In this document: in pieces, positions 8,600-17,014 of the stretch
Position numbering within the stretch: the first letter of the stretch is position 1
Layout: the number at the start of each line of letters is the position of its first letter
Source of the DNA: Pedobacter gandavensis
GTDB lineage: Bacteria; Bacteroidota; Bacteroidia; Sphingobacteriales; Sphingobacteriaceae
Direction of reading: 5' to 3'
DNA: 64,000 nucleotides
Assembly: GCF_014172405.1 (NCBI RefSeq)
Contig: NZ_WNXC01000010.1
Coordinates: 62,001 to 126,000, forward strand
Program-made: the position numbers and the translations under genes
Notes under the pieces: model-generated
Seen by the model: only the letters and a program-made list of their open reading frames with translations
Database searches by the model: none
Told to the model about the DNA's origin: nothing

Positions 8600-8944
8600 T
8601 TATACCTGATAAGTAATATACTTTTGAAAACTCCTTCCTTTCAGGAGGAAGATAAAATGCAATCCACATTGCGGAATCCCCCAGGTACTGAGGTAACTGG
8701 CAATTGGTTCATCCAGACGGTCTATAAATTTTAGACAATAATGCTCAAAATTATGGTCAATAAATTTAAACTGGTAGGCTGGACTAAACTGGTTCAGGTT
8801 GATGCGCAGATTGCCATTAGCCAATAAGATCAACAAATGATGTCCATTCATTGCACGCATAATATGTGGGTTCTTCTTCACCCACCTCGCCATACTCCTA
8901 TTGAAGTCTAGCTCATCAATATCAACAAACTCTTGCGCTTCCAT
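8600..8944 (-). CDS. Hypothetical protein
   Basis: 114 residues with no recognised family. The sequence starts MEAQEFVDIDELDFNR and has mixed alpha/beta character with a hydrophobic strand (HHLLILLANGNLRI) near the middle. No signal peptide or membrane helix. It sits between ccmB (same strand) and the divergent MGMT gene. A 65-residue plus-strand reading frame overlaps it at 8537-8734 and looks like a shadow. Moderately likely to be real because of its independent start region and protein-like composition. Confidence 0.5.
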   Translation of the reverse strand: MEAQEFVDIDELDFNRSMARWVKKNPHIMRAMNGHHLLILLANGNLRINLNQFSPAYQFKFIDHNFEHYCLKFIDRLDEPIASYLSTWGIPQCGLHFIFLLKGRSFQKYITYQV

Positions 8945-8994
8945 TTTATAATCAGGGCAATACTAACAAAAAAAACTAAAGCGTTAAAATTTTA

Positions 8995-9002
8995 TACATT
9001 TG
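8995..9002 (+). promoter_or_regulatory. -7 box upstream of the MGMT gene
   Basis: TACATTTG on the plus strand, 22 bases before the ATG at 9025; matches TAnnTTTG. Confidence 0.45.
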
Positions 9003-9024
9003 AATTGCAAATCTTTACCTCAGC

Positions 9025-9522
9025 ATGCTTATGACCAGTTCCTATTGCAGTATTCTACAAAGTCCAATTGGCGCGATTTATATCTTTACTGATGAAGCAG
9101 CAGTCAACCGGATTACCTTTAAGGAAAGCGGTAGCCAAGGTCTTTCAGAAAACAAAATCAGTCAGCTTGCAGCAACACAGCTAAATGACTATTTTGAAGG
9201 AAATTTAACCGCCTTCAACTTGCCACTAAAACAACAGGGAACGGAATTCCAGCAAGGAGTATGGACCGCATTGCAAACCATAGCCTATGGCAATACCTGT
9301 TCTTATCTGGAGTTTTCAAAACAACAAAACAACGTATTGGCCATACGTGCCATCGCCGCTGCGAACGGAAAAAATAAGCTGGCCATCGTTATACCTTGCC
9401 ACAGGGTGATTGGAAGCAATGGCAAACTGGTTGGTTATGCGGAAGAAGTATGGCGGAAGAAATGGCTGCTCGACCATGAAAGAGCCATCAGCAAAAAAGG
9501 ACAAATGACGCTTAATTTTTAA
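9025..9522 (+). CDS. ogt: Methylated-DNA-protein cysteine methyltransferase
   Basis: A 165-residue O6-alkylguanine DNA alkyltransferase that repairs O6-methylguanine by irreversible transfer to its own cysteine. The active-site motif P-C125-H-R-V-I-G is intact, and the preceding helix-turn-helix region (about residues 95-115) is present. Length fits Ogt-type enzymes with no Ada regulatory domain. A DUF421 gene follows 4 bases later, so they are probably co-transcribed. Confidence 0.93.
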   Translation: MLMTSSYCSILQSPIGAIYIFTDEAAVNRITFKESGSQGLSENKISQLAATQLNDYFEGNLTAFNLPLKQQGTEFQQGVWTALQTIAYGNTCSYLEFSKQQNNVLAIRAIAAANGKNKLAIVIPCHRVIGSNGKLVGYAEEVWRKKWLLDHERAISKKGQMTLNF

Positions 9523-9526
9523 ACCT

Positions 9527-10042
9527 ATGAACCCATACCTTGATATTATACTGAGAAGTCTCGCTGTTTATACTTTTATGTTGGTCGCCATTCGTTTAAC
9601 AGGCAAAAAGGAACTTTCCCAACTGAATACCACCGATGTCGTCTTGATTTTACTGATCAGTAATGCAGTTCAAAATGCGATGGTTGGCAATAACACGAGT
9701 TTAGCCGGTGGTTTAGTGGCTGCTGCAGTTCTTTTTGCACTGAACTTCGCACTGAAGAAATTGATGTATAAAAACAAGAAATTCCGGGATATGCTTTCCG
9801 AGAAACCGGAAATTCTGATCCACAATGGCAAGTTGGATTTTGAGAAACTCGCCCGGCTAGACATTACCGACGATGAATTGAGAGAAGCCATGAGAGAGCA
9901 TGGGGTAGAAAAGTTCAAAGAAGTGAAGCTCGCGATCTTTGAAGTAGATGGCAATATTAGCATCATTACCGGCTCTGATACACTAAAACACACCCAATAC
10001 AAGCGGAAAAGAAAACAAAAAGCACTGGGTGGATTGAATTGA
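9527..10042 (+). CDS. DUF421 (YetF-like) membrane protein
   Basis: 171 residues. The N-terminal half has two to three hydrophobic segments (residues about 5-30, 38-75) followed by a cytoplasmic C-terminal domain with the K-P-E-I-L-I-H-N-G-K pattern typical of DUF421/YetF proteins. Biochemical function is unknown for the family. It is 4 bases after the MGMT gene and ends before a shared terminator. Confidence 0.85.
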   Translation: MNPYLDIILRSLAVYTFMLVAIRLTGKKELSQLNTTDVVLILLISNAVQNAMVGNNTSLAGGLVAAAVLFALNFALKKLMYKNKKFRDMLSEKPEILIHNGKLDFEKLARLDITDDELREAMREHGVEKFKEVKLAIFEVDGNISIITGSDTLKHTQYKRKRKQKALGGLN

Positions 10043-10059
10043 AATTGAGGTATAAAAAA

Positions 10060-10091
10060 AAATGAGCTGGTCTATGAAAACCAACTCATTT
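10060..10091. terminator. Bidirectional terminator between convergent genes
   Basis: Arms AAATGAGCTGGT and ACCAACTCATTT pair over 12 positions with one G-T, with an A-run on the left and T-rich right side. It lies between the plus-strand DUF421 gene and the minus-strand membrane protein gene. Confidence 0.75.
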
Positions 10092-10114
10092 ATATAGAAA
10101 AGCCTTTTAAAAGG

Positions 10115-10534
10115 TTATACCCCTACTTCTGGTGTAGCAGATGGGACCAATACCACTTTAGGTCTTCTTACTGTAATTAAAATCCCGGCTCCGACTACAA
10201 TCACAAACCAGCCCCATTTCAATTTCACCATTCCTGCTGCAAGATTCACCATCTTTTTGAAGTGAAGAAAACCAAAAGAATCGTGGACTTTGAAATAAAT
10301 ACCAGCCAGCGAAATTGCAACCAATGCCATTACTGCCCAACCTGAAAACTTGATTAATCCTACCTTATTCGTAAAAGAACCCAATAAAGCAAGCACTACC
10401 AAGACATAAAAAGCGGTGGCCAAACGGGGATCAATATCAAAATAGTTCCAGTTTCCAATAATCGGTAAGCGCATCAACGGACATAATCCACCCGCAGCCA
10501 TAACTGCTGCACCTATAACTCCCTGAATTTTCAT
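10115..10534 (-). CDS. Hypothetical membrane protein downstream of gldC
   Basis: About 139 residues with four hydrophobic stretches and no recognised family. I chose the ATG at 10532-10534 (MKIQGVIGAA), 7 bases after the gldC stop; the longer frame would overlap gldC. Last gene of a minus-strand operon helicase, small membrane protein, gldC, this gene. Location suggests envelope association but no function can be assigned. Confidence 0.65.
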   Translation of the reverse strand: MKIQGVIGAAVMAAGGLCPLMRLPIIGNWNYFDIDPRLATAFYVLVVLALLGSFTNKVGLIKFSGWAVMALVAISLAGIYFKVHDSFGFLHFKKMVNLAAGMVKLKWGWFVIVVGAGILITVRRPKVVLVPSATPEVGV

Positions 10535-10541
10535 TCTGATC

Positions 10542-10877
10542 TTATTGCTGCGTGTTAATACCCATTTTATCGGCAAAATGCGCGCAATAATCGCGTAGAT
10601 CTTCCACAATTAATTTCTCACCCGTAGCTTTAAGGAAACTATCACCCATGGTTTGTAAAGTTTCATAAAAGAATCTTTTCATCTCATCTACAGGCATATC
10701 CTTAGTCCATAGATCGATGCGCATAGAATTCTTATAATTATGATCCCAAAGTGCTAACATCATCGATTTTACAGGTACCTGCTCTTTAGTAGCCGCATCT
10801 GTAGATTCCCAAAGGATATTGTCTGGTACATTATTGTCGTCTAATTCAACGGTAATTTTAATTTCTGCTTGTTTCAT
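10542..10877 (-). CDS. gldC: Gliding motility protein GldC
   Basis: A 111-residue cytoplasmic protein. The start MKQAEIKITVELDDNNVPDNI and the D-L-R-D-Y-C segment match GldC, a Bacteroidota protein that contributes to gliding but is often non-essential for it. It begins directly after the stop of the preceding membrane protein gene with no gap, so translation is probably coupled. gldF, gldG and gldA are about 11-15 kb away in the same window. Confidence 0.87.
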   Translation of the reverse strand: MKQAEIKITVELDDNNVPDNILWESTDAATKEQVPVKSMMLALWDHNYKNSMRIDLWTKDMPVDEMKRFFYETLQTMGDSFLKATGEKLIVEDLRDYCAHFADKMGINTQQ

Positions 10878-11156
10878 TTAATTTATGCTGACTTTTATAA
10901 TAATAAATAAGAGAATGGTAAAAAGGATCACTGTACATTCAATAATCCAGATCTTTTTCAATTCAGGAATAAACTTCCTGAAAATCTGATCGGATACGAA
11001 AGCCACCACGGCAATAGCCAGACTAAAACCAATCAGAATTGGCTGTAGATCGATCACATGCGCATGAACAGGCGGTCTTTTCTCGAATAACAACACCACT
11101 GCTATCGTTATAAAGATGGCAGAAATGATATTAAGTGGGGTCAGTTTTACTTTCAA
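10878..11156 (-). CDS. Small hypothetical membrane protein, TTG start
   Basis: 92 residues with three hydrophobic segments (about 9-24, 38-56, 70-90), probably an inner-membrane protein. The start codon appears to be TTG at 11154-11156; no in-frame ATG is near. An AAGGG stretch lies just upstream. It is between the helicase gene (10-base gap) and gldC (no gap). Family not recognised. Confidence 0.65.
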   Translation of the reverse strand: MKVKLTPLNIISAIFITIAVVLLFEKRPPVHAHVIDLQPILIGFSLAIAVVAFVSDQIFRKFIPELKKIWIIECTVILFTILLFIIIKVSIN

Positions 11157-11166
11157 TTCCCTTGTT

Positions 11167-12498
11167 TTACTTTTTGTTTTTGAATTTCTTTGACTTCCAG
11201 GCAGGAGTTTTATTTTTCATTTTCTCTCTTTCTGAAGCTGCAATCGCCGCGGCGTGTTTCTTCTCATGGAAAGCTCCTTTAAAGTCAGGATCTTCCTTAC
11301 GTTTCTGGTCGTCAATTGATCTGGCAATTGCCTGACGTTCTTCATATGGTGTCTCTTCCACAAAAACATCCGCAGGCAAAGGTAACACAGGAATCTGTTG
11401 TCTGATCAACTTCTCTATTTTCTCAATGTAATATTTTTCTGCAGGCGTAGCGAAAGTCAAGGCATCACCCTTGGCATAAGCCCTACCAGTACGGCCAATA
11501 CGGTGTACATAATCTTCAATAATGATTGGTACATCGAAATTGATCACATGACTCACCTCAGAAACGTCAATTCCTCTGGAAGCCACATCTGTAGCCACCA
11601 ATACCCTGATATTTCCTTCTTTAAAGCTGTTGATCGAGTTGATCCTGGTATTTTGACCTTTATTGGCGTGAATAACCCTTACTGCTTCCTCGCCAAATCT
11701 ACGTACGATAAAGCTAAAGATATTGTCCGCAACCGTCTTGGTTTTACAGAAAATGATTAGTCTTTTAAACTCCTCATCATTTTTGAGCAGGTGCTGTAAT
11801 AAATTGATCTTTGTTTTGAAATTGGGAACCTCATACAGCTTCTGCGTAACCGTTTGCGCAGGCGTAGCTTGCATACCGATCTCAATAACAGTTGGGTGCT
11901 TCAGAAAGTCGCCCGCAATTTTCTGTACCAGATCGCTCATCGTTGCAGAGAATAATAAATTCTGACGACGGCGAGGTACCACTTCTAGAATACGGTGAAT
12001 AGAGCCAATAAAGCCCATATCCATCATTTTATCCGCTTCATCCAACACCAAAAACTTAAGGTATTGCGTATTGATGTGATTGGCTAAATAAATATCTAAA
12101 AATCTTCCCGGAGTAGCCACAATAATGTCTACACCCGCTTTAATCTGTTCGATTTGTGTTTTTGGACCGATACCGCCGAAAACGACAACGGTACGTAAGT
12201 CTGTATATTTAGAGAAAATTTTGACATGTTCTGTGATCTGCATCGCCAACTCTCTGGTTGGTGCAAGGATCAAGGCTCTTGGCGCAACGCCCTGAGCATA
12301 TTTTAATTGCATCAGGATCGGTAAAACATAAGCCGCTGTTTTTCCGGTTCCAGTCTCGGCAATACCGAATATATCCTGTCCTGATAAAACAGGTGCAATT
12401 GCTTTTTCTTGTATAGGTGTGGCAACAGTAAACCCTGCATCAGCTACAGCATTTAAAATCTGTCGATTAAGGTTAAACTCTTCAAATGTTTTGGGCAT
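11167..12498 (-). CDS. rhlE: DEAD-box RNA helicase, RhlE-type
   Basis: 443 residues. ATP-dependent RNA unwinding enzyme acting in ribosome assembly or RNA turnover. Visible motifs: Q-motif F-x-x-A-T-P-I-Q near residue 25, Walker A A-E-T-G-T-G-K-T near 47, D-E-A-D near 151, S-A-T, and H-R-I-G-R-T-G-R in the second RecA domain. The C-terminal tail after residue 375 is basic (KNKTPAWKSKKFKNKK), typical of RNA-binding extensions. A TATCTTTG box lies 4 bases before the ATG. It heads an operon with gldC. Confidence 0.9.
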   Translation of the reverse strand: MPKTFEEFNLNRQILNAVADAGFTVATPIQEKAIAPVLSGQDIFGIAETGTGKTAAYVLPILMQLKYAQGVAPRALILAPTRELAMQITEHVKIFSKYTDLRTVVVFGGIGPKTQIEQIKAGVDIIVATPGRFLDIYLANHINTQYLKFLVLDEADKMMDMGFIGSIHRILEVVPRRRQNLLFSATMSDLVQKIAGDFLKHPTVIEIGMQATPAQTVTQKLYEVPNFKTKINLLQHLLKNDEEFKRLIIFCKTKTVADNIFSFIVRRFGEEAVRVIHANKGQNTRINSINSFKEGNIRVLVATDVASRGIDVSEVSHVINFDVPIIIEDYVHRIGRTGRAYAKGDALTFATPAEKYYIEKIEKLIRQQIPVLPLPADVFVEETPYEERQAIARSIDDQKRKEDPDFKGAFHEKKHAAAIAASEREKMKNKTPAWKSKKFKNKK

Positions 12499-12502
12499 TT
12501 TG

Positions 12503-12510
12503 CAAAGATA
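12503..12510 (-). promoter_or_regulatory. -7 box abutting the helicase ATG
   Basis: Minus-strand TATCTTTG with only 4 bases to the ATG. The expected start site falls on or next to the start codon, implying a leaderless transcript. Confidence 0.6.
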
Positions 12511-12609
12511 CTATTATTTATAGGATCAAGCTCAACGTATTATTTATGATAGCGATTGTTTTAAAAAATCTTAAATAATGTACTTTTATCTATATAACTA
12601 ACGAACCAC

Positions 12610-14514
12610 ATGCAAAAACAACAAAAAAAGCTGTTTAGCGCAATATTTCCTGCTGCTCTGGCATTATTAATCGGCGGAACAACTTGCGTAAATGCCCAGG
12701 ATTTATACCTACCTAGAAATATTAAAATGGCTTATGAAAAAGGAAGCCGGTCTAAAGACGGAAAGCCAGGAAAAAACTACTGGCAAAATAAAGGCAAATA
12801 TGACATGACCATCAGTGTAGATCCTGCCAGTAAAATCGTCAGTGGTTCAGAAACCATAAAATATACCAATCATAGTCCGGATACCTTGCGACGAATTGCG
12901 ATTAGGTTTGTCAATAACCTCCATAAACCCACTTCTCCACGTGCCAATCAAGTCAGCAAAGACTTTTTAAGCGAAGGCCTGACCATCAGTTCTTTCCAAA
13001 TTGATCAAGAAAAGTATAATGTCAAGACTGAAAATTGGGAAACGGTAGCAGGTGTTAAACTAAAAAAACCATTAAACCCTGGACAGACAGCCGAGCTGAA
13101 CATCAACTGGTCCTACCCACTATCAAAAGAAAGCGGCAGAGAAGGTCAGCTCGACAGCAGCACTTTTTTTGTAGCTTACGCTTTCCCGAGAGTTTCCGTT
13201 TATGACGACTACAATGGCTGGGATTATATCCCACATACCGATAGAGCCGAGTTTTACAATGATTTCAACGATTACCGATTGACTGTAAAAGCACCGAAAA
13301 ATTTCGTCGTATGGGCTACCGGCGACCTACAAAATCCAGATGCAGTACTACAACCTGTCTTTGCCGAAAGATTGAAAAAGTCTTATACCAGTGATGCTGT
13401 AGCTCCGATTGCCAATGCAGAAGAAATGGCGAAAGGCTTGGTTACCCAACAAAATGACTGGAACAGTTGGATATTTACTGCTGATCACATCACAGATGTG
13501 ACTTTTGCCTTGAGCAACCATTATTTATGGGATGCCGGCAGTGTAGTGGTAGATGCTAAAACAGGTAGAAGAGCCAGTGCCCAGGCCGCTTATGATGCCA
13601 AAGCACCTGATTTCCCCAAAGCAGTAGACTGGACCAAACAATCCTTATCCTGGTTTTCGAACAACTGGCCTGGTGTAGCTTATCCATTTTCAAAAATGAC
13701 CGCGGTACAGGGCTTTGCGGACATGGAATACCCGATGATGATCAACGACTCGACCACCCCAGACATGGAATTCTCGCAATTCGTATTGAACCATGAAGTG
13801 GCACATACTTATTTCCCTTTTTACATGGGGACCAATGAAACCAGGTATGCGCATATGGATGAAGGTTGGGCCACCACACTCGAATACCTGATCTCCACCG
13901 CACAACTTGGAAAAGAAAAAGCAGATGCAAACTTTAAAAGATTCCGCGTGAATAACTGGATTAATGATCCTTCAACCGAAGAAGATCAGCCCATCATCAC
14001 CCTTTCTACACAAGTATCCGGTCCCGGTTACGGCAATAATGCCTATGTAAAACCATCCCTAGCCTACCTTGCTTTAAAAGACATGCTTGGCGATGTAAAT
14101 TTCAAAAAGTACCTACACGCCTATATGGAGCGCTGGAATGGTAAACATCCTATCCCATGGGACTTCTTTTACACTTTCAACAATGTATCCGGGCAAAACC
14201 TGAACTGGTACTGGAACAACTGGTTTTTTAGCAACAACTACATTGACCTGGTGATTAAACAAGTTTCCAATAAAGGACTCGTGTACCAGATTAAACTAGA
14301 TAATGTTGGTGGATTTGCCATTCCATTTGATGTAAAATTGAAATATAAAGATGGGACTACCAAGGTGATTCACCAAACTTCTGCCATCTGGAAAGCCAAT
14401 CAAAAATCGGCAGTCGTTACACTAAATGCAAAGCAAGGTTTAGCCGAAATTCTGGTTGACGGTGGAATATTTATGGATGCTACCCCCGCAGACAACATCT
14501 GGAAGGGCAAATAA
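12610..14514 (+). CDS. M1-family metallopeptidase
   Basis: 634 residues with a signal peptide (about residues 1-29, ending in VNAQ). Gluzincin motif H395-E-V-A-H399 followed by E418 in D-E-G-W-A-T, the exact HExxH-x18-E spacing of M1 aminopeptidases. It is probably an exported or periplasmic zinc aminopeptidase. The N-terminal beta domain and catalytic domain are present; the ERAP1-type C-terminal helical domain seems absent, as is common for M1 homologues of this size. The substrate is unknown. Divergent from the helicase; pyrC follows 26 bases later. Confidence 0.88.
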   Translation: MQKQQKKLFSAIFPAALALLIGGTTCVNAQDLYLPRNIKMAYEKGSRSKDGKPGKNYWQNKGKYDMTISVDPASKIVSGSETIKYTNHSPDTLRRIAIRFVNNLHKPTSPRANQVSKDFLSEGLTISSFQIDQEKYNVKTENWETVAGVKLKKPLNPGQTAELNINWSYPLSKESGREGQLDSSTFFVAYAFPRVSVYDDYNGWDYIPHTDRAEFYNDFNDYRLTVKAPKNFVVWATGDLQNPDAVLQPVFAERLKKSYTSDAVAPIANAEEMAKGLVTQQNDWNSWIFTADHITDVTFALSNHYLWDAGSVVVDAKTGRRASAQAAYDAKAPDFPKAVDWTKQSLSWFSNNWPGVAYPFSKMTAVQGFADMEYPMMINDSTTPDMEFSQFVLNHEVAHTYFPFYMGTNETRYAHMDEGWATTLEYLISTAQLGKEKADANFKRFRVNNWINDPSTEEDQPIITLSTQVSGPGYGNNAYVKPSLAYLALKDMLGDVNFKKYLHAYMERWNGKHPIPWDFFYTFNNVSGQNLNWYWNNWFFSNNYIDLVIKQVSNKGLVYQIKLDNVGGFAIPFDVKLKYKDGTTKVIHQTSAIWKANQKSAVVTLNAKQGLAEILVDGGIFMDATPADNIWKGK

Positions 14515-14527
14515 CGTTTTTTTTATT

Positions 14528-14535
14528 TAAGTTTG
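14528..14535 (+). promoter_or_regulatory. -7 box upstream of pyrC
   Basis: TAAGTTTG five bases before the pyrC ATG, a full TAnnTTTG match. Implies near-leaderless transcription. Confidence 0.5.
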
Positions 14536-14540
14536 AAGGC

Positions 14541-15875
14541 ATGAACACCATTCTGATAAAAGCGGCCTCAGTGGTAAACGAAGGCCAAATCTTTGTTGCT
14601 GACGTACTCATTAAAGAGGGATTTATTGTAAAAATTGCACCGAATATCCAAGCGGAAGGCGCAAAAGAAATCAATGCAGAGGGCTTGCACCTCTTCCCAG
14701 GAATGATCGATGATCAGGTACATTTTAGAGAACCCGGACTAACGGATAAAGCGGATATATTTTCTGAAAGTATGGCTGCCGTTGCCGGAGGGATCACTTC
14801 CTTCATGGAAATGCCCAATACCGTTCCAAATACATTAAGTCAGCAATTATTGGCTGATAAATATAAAATTGCCTCGGAAGTTTCTCTAGCGAATTACTCC
14901 TTTTTCATGGGTGCTTCCAATGATAACCTGGATGAAGTATTGAAAACTGATCCTAAAAACGTTTGCGGGATTAAGGTATTCATGGGTTCTTCTACCGGGA
15001 ATATGTTGGTAGACAATGCCACGGTTTTGGAGAACATTTTCAAAGATGCTCCTATGTTGGTGGCCACCCATTGTGAAGATGAAAAAACCATCAGAGAGAA
15101 CATGGCGCGCTACAAAGCACAATATGGCGATAACATCACCATAGACATGCACCCACTTATCAGAAGTGCTGAAGCTTGTTATATTTCTTCTTCCATGGCA
15201 GTTGAACTGGCTAAAAAACACCAGACACGCTTACACATCCTACACATTTCTACAGCTAAGGAAGTGGCACTTTTTGACAACATTACGCCACTAAAAGATA
15301 AAAAAATCACTGCAGAGGCCTGCATACATCACCTTTGGTTCGACGATAGAGATTATGCCACAAAAGGCAACTGGATCAAATGGAATCCAGCAGTAAAAAC
15401 AGAGCAGGATAAAGATGCGATCCTAAAAGGTGTATTAGATGGCCATATCGACATCATTGCTACGGATCATGCCCCACATACCATTGCAGAAAAAGAGCAA
15501 CCTTACTTACAAGCCCCTTCTGGTGGCCCATTGGTACAACATGCACTTTCTGCCTTATTGGAAATGTACCATCAAAAGAAAATCACTCTGGAACAGATTG
15601 CAGAAAAAACAGCACACAATGTGGCTACTTGTTTCCAGGTAGACAGAAGAGGTTTCATTAGAGAAGGTTACTGGGCAGATTTAGTATTGGTAAACCTGAA
15701 TGATCCGGTTAAAGTGACCCGAGCAAACCTTTGGTACAAATGCGGTTGGTCACCTTTTGAAGGCCAAACCTTCCAGTCTGAAATTACACATACCTTCATC
15801 TCTGGAAACCTGGCTTATCAAAAAGGTAGCTTTATGACCAATGAAAAAGGAAAAAGACTAGCCTTTAACAGGTAA
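14541..15875 (+). CDS. pyrC: Dihydroorotase, class I type
   Basis: 444 residues of the amidohydrolase superfamily. Dihydroorotase closes carbamoyl-aspartate to dihydroorotate in pyrimidine biosynthesis. The segment P-G-M-I-D-D-Q-V-H-F-R-E-P-G is the metal and substrate site; the usual D-x-H-x-H reads D-x-Q-x-H, one histidine being Gln. Other sites look intact: T-H-C-E-D-E, L-H-I-L-H-I-S-T and A-T-D-H-A-P-H. The Gln variant seems common in Bacteroidota sequences I know, so the enzyme may still be active. The stop codon overlaps the next gene's ATG by one base (TAATG). Confidence 0.87.
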   Translation: MNTILIKAASVVNEGQIFVADVLIKEGFIVKIAPNIQAEGAKEINAEGLHLFPGMIDDQVHFREPGLTDKADIFSESMAAVAGGITSFMEMPNTVPNTLSQQLLADKYKIASEVSLANYSFFMGASNDNLDEVLKTDPKNVCGIKVFMGSSTGNMLVDNATVLENIFKDAPMLVATHCEDEKTIRENMARYKAQYGDNITIDMHPLIRSAEACYISSSMAVELAKKHQTRLHILHISTAKEVALFDNITPLKDKKITAEACIHHLWFDDRDYATKGNWIKWNPAVKTEQDKDAILKGVLDGHIDIIATDHAPHTIAEKEQPYLQAPSGGPLVQHALSALLEMYHQKKITLEQIAEKTAHNVATCFQVDRRGFIREGYWADLVLVNLNDPVKVTRANLWYKCGWSPFEGQTFQSEITHTFISGNLAYQKGSFMTNEKGKRLAFNR

Positions 15876-16975
15876 TGAGATTAATGGACAAACCTAGATT
15901 TAAACAGTTTGTCCTGCTGTTCAGTCTGTCGGGAATTGTATTTCTTGCCGGACTGAGCAGCAATTTTATAGAAAAATACTATTCCAATGGCCTTTATCAG
16001 GTCAGCTCTGTGATCCAACGCTGGATCAGTTCATTATTCCCTTTTGCAGTTGGGGATTTCCTCTACCTTCTGCTTGTTTTATACTGTTTAAGGAGCCTGT
16101 ATTTGTTTTTCAAAAAGCTCTTTCAAAAGAAACTAACCAAAGCAGACTGGTTCAATATTCCATTACAACTGGTTAATTTTGGCTTGATCTTATACCTGGT
16201 CTTTAAAATTTTATGGGGATTAAACTACTCCCGCCCTTCCATCACCAAGCAACTAGGAATATCCAATGAAAAGTACAATACCGAGGAACTGGTCTTATTG
16301 GGCGAATATTTTATAGATCAGCTCAATGGTTTACAGTCGATTAAAAAAGAGCGTTATGACCTCAATCAACTGAAAGCAACAGCAAAAACTTCCTATGATA
16401 GTCTCCGGAAAACCAATGCTTTTTTCCAGTACCCTGTAGTTTCGGTAAAGTCGGTATTGAACAGCTGGGTAGTCACCAAAATAGGTATTGAAGGCTATTA
16501 CAACCCGGTATCTGGCGAAGCCAATGTGAATATGCGTCTCCCAACAACATCGCTCCCATTTGTCACCTGCCATGAGATTGCCCATCAATTGGGTATTGGT
16601 AGAGAGGATGAAGCCAACTTGATCGGATACCTCGTGGCCATCCACAGTACCGATAAAAATTTCCAGTATTCCGCGGCCTATAATATGCTGCGAAGTATTC
16701 TTTTTGAGATCAAAATTAAGTCTCCCGACGACTATCAGCGCTTATATGAGACCATAAATCCGGTTACTTTAAACGATTTCAATATAGAAAGGGCTTTCTG
16801 GAAAAAATATAACAGCGATATGTATGGCTATATGGATGTGGCTCTAGACAGCTTTTTAAAGCTCAATAACCAGAAAAAAGGGACTGACAGCTACCAGGAT
16901 ATCGTACTATGGTTGTATAATATCCATAAAAAGGAGCTGATTCTACGTCAGAAGGATAAAACATTACAACCTTAA
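15875..16975 (+). CDS. DUF3810 membrane protein with HExxH motif
   Basis: 366 residues: N-terminal transmembrane helices (about 13-30, 55-75 and 92-110), then a soluble domain with H233-E-I-A-H237 followed by E-D-E-A-N, a zincin-like metal site. The family is Bacteroidota-restricted (DUF3810) and its substrate is unknown; a membrane metalloprotease is likely. Starts at the ATG overlapping the pyrC stop, so it is translationally coupled. An ATG nine bases later is an alternative. Confidence 0.85.
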   Translation: MRLMDKPRFKQFVLLFSLSGIVFLAGLSSNFIEKYYSNGLYQVSSVIQRWISSLFPFAVGDFLYLLLVLYCLRSLYLFFKKLFQKKLTKADWFNIPLQLVNFGLILYLVFKILWGLNYSRPSITKQLGISNEKYNTEELVLLGEYFIDQLNGLQSIKKERYDLNQLKATAKTSYDSLRKTNAFFQYPVVSVKSVLNSWVVTKIGIEGYYNPVSGEANVNMRLPTTSLPFVTCHEIAHQLGIGREDEANLIGYLVAIHSTDKNFQYSAAYNMLRSILFEIKIKSPDDYQRLYETINPVTLNDFNIERAFWKKYNSDMYGYMDVALDSFLKLNNQKKGTDSYQDIVLWLYNIHKKELILRQKDKTLQP

Positions 16976-16999
16976 AACAAAAAAAGAACAAAACATTCC

Positions 17000-17007
17000 T
17001 AAATTTG
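17000..17007 (+). promoter_or_regulatory. -7 box upstream of hscA
   Basis: TAAATTTG, seven bases before the hscA ATG. Confidence 0.5.
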
Positions 17008-17014
17008 CCTCACT

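Noticed and set aside
8537..8734. 65-residue plus-strand reading frame between ccmB and the MGMT gene
   Set aside because: It overlaps the more protein-like minus-strand gene at 8600-8944 and lacks a recognisable promoter or family.
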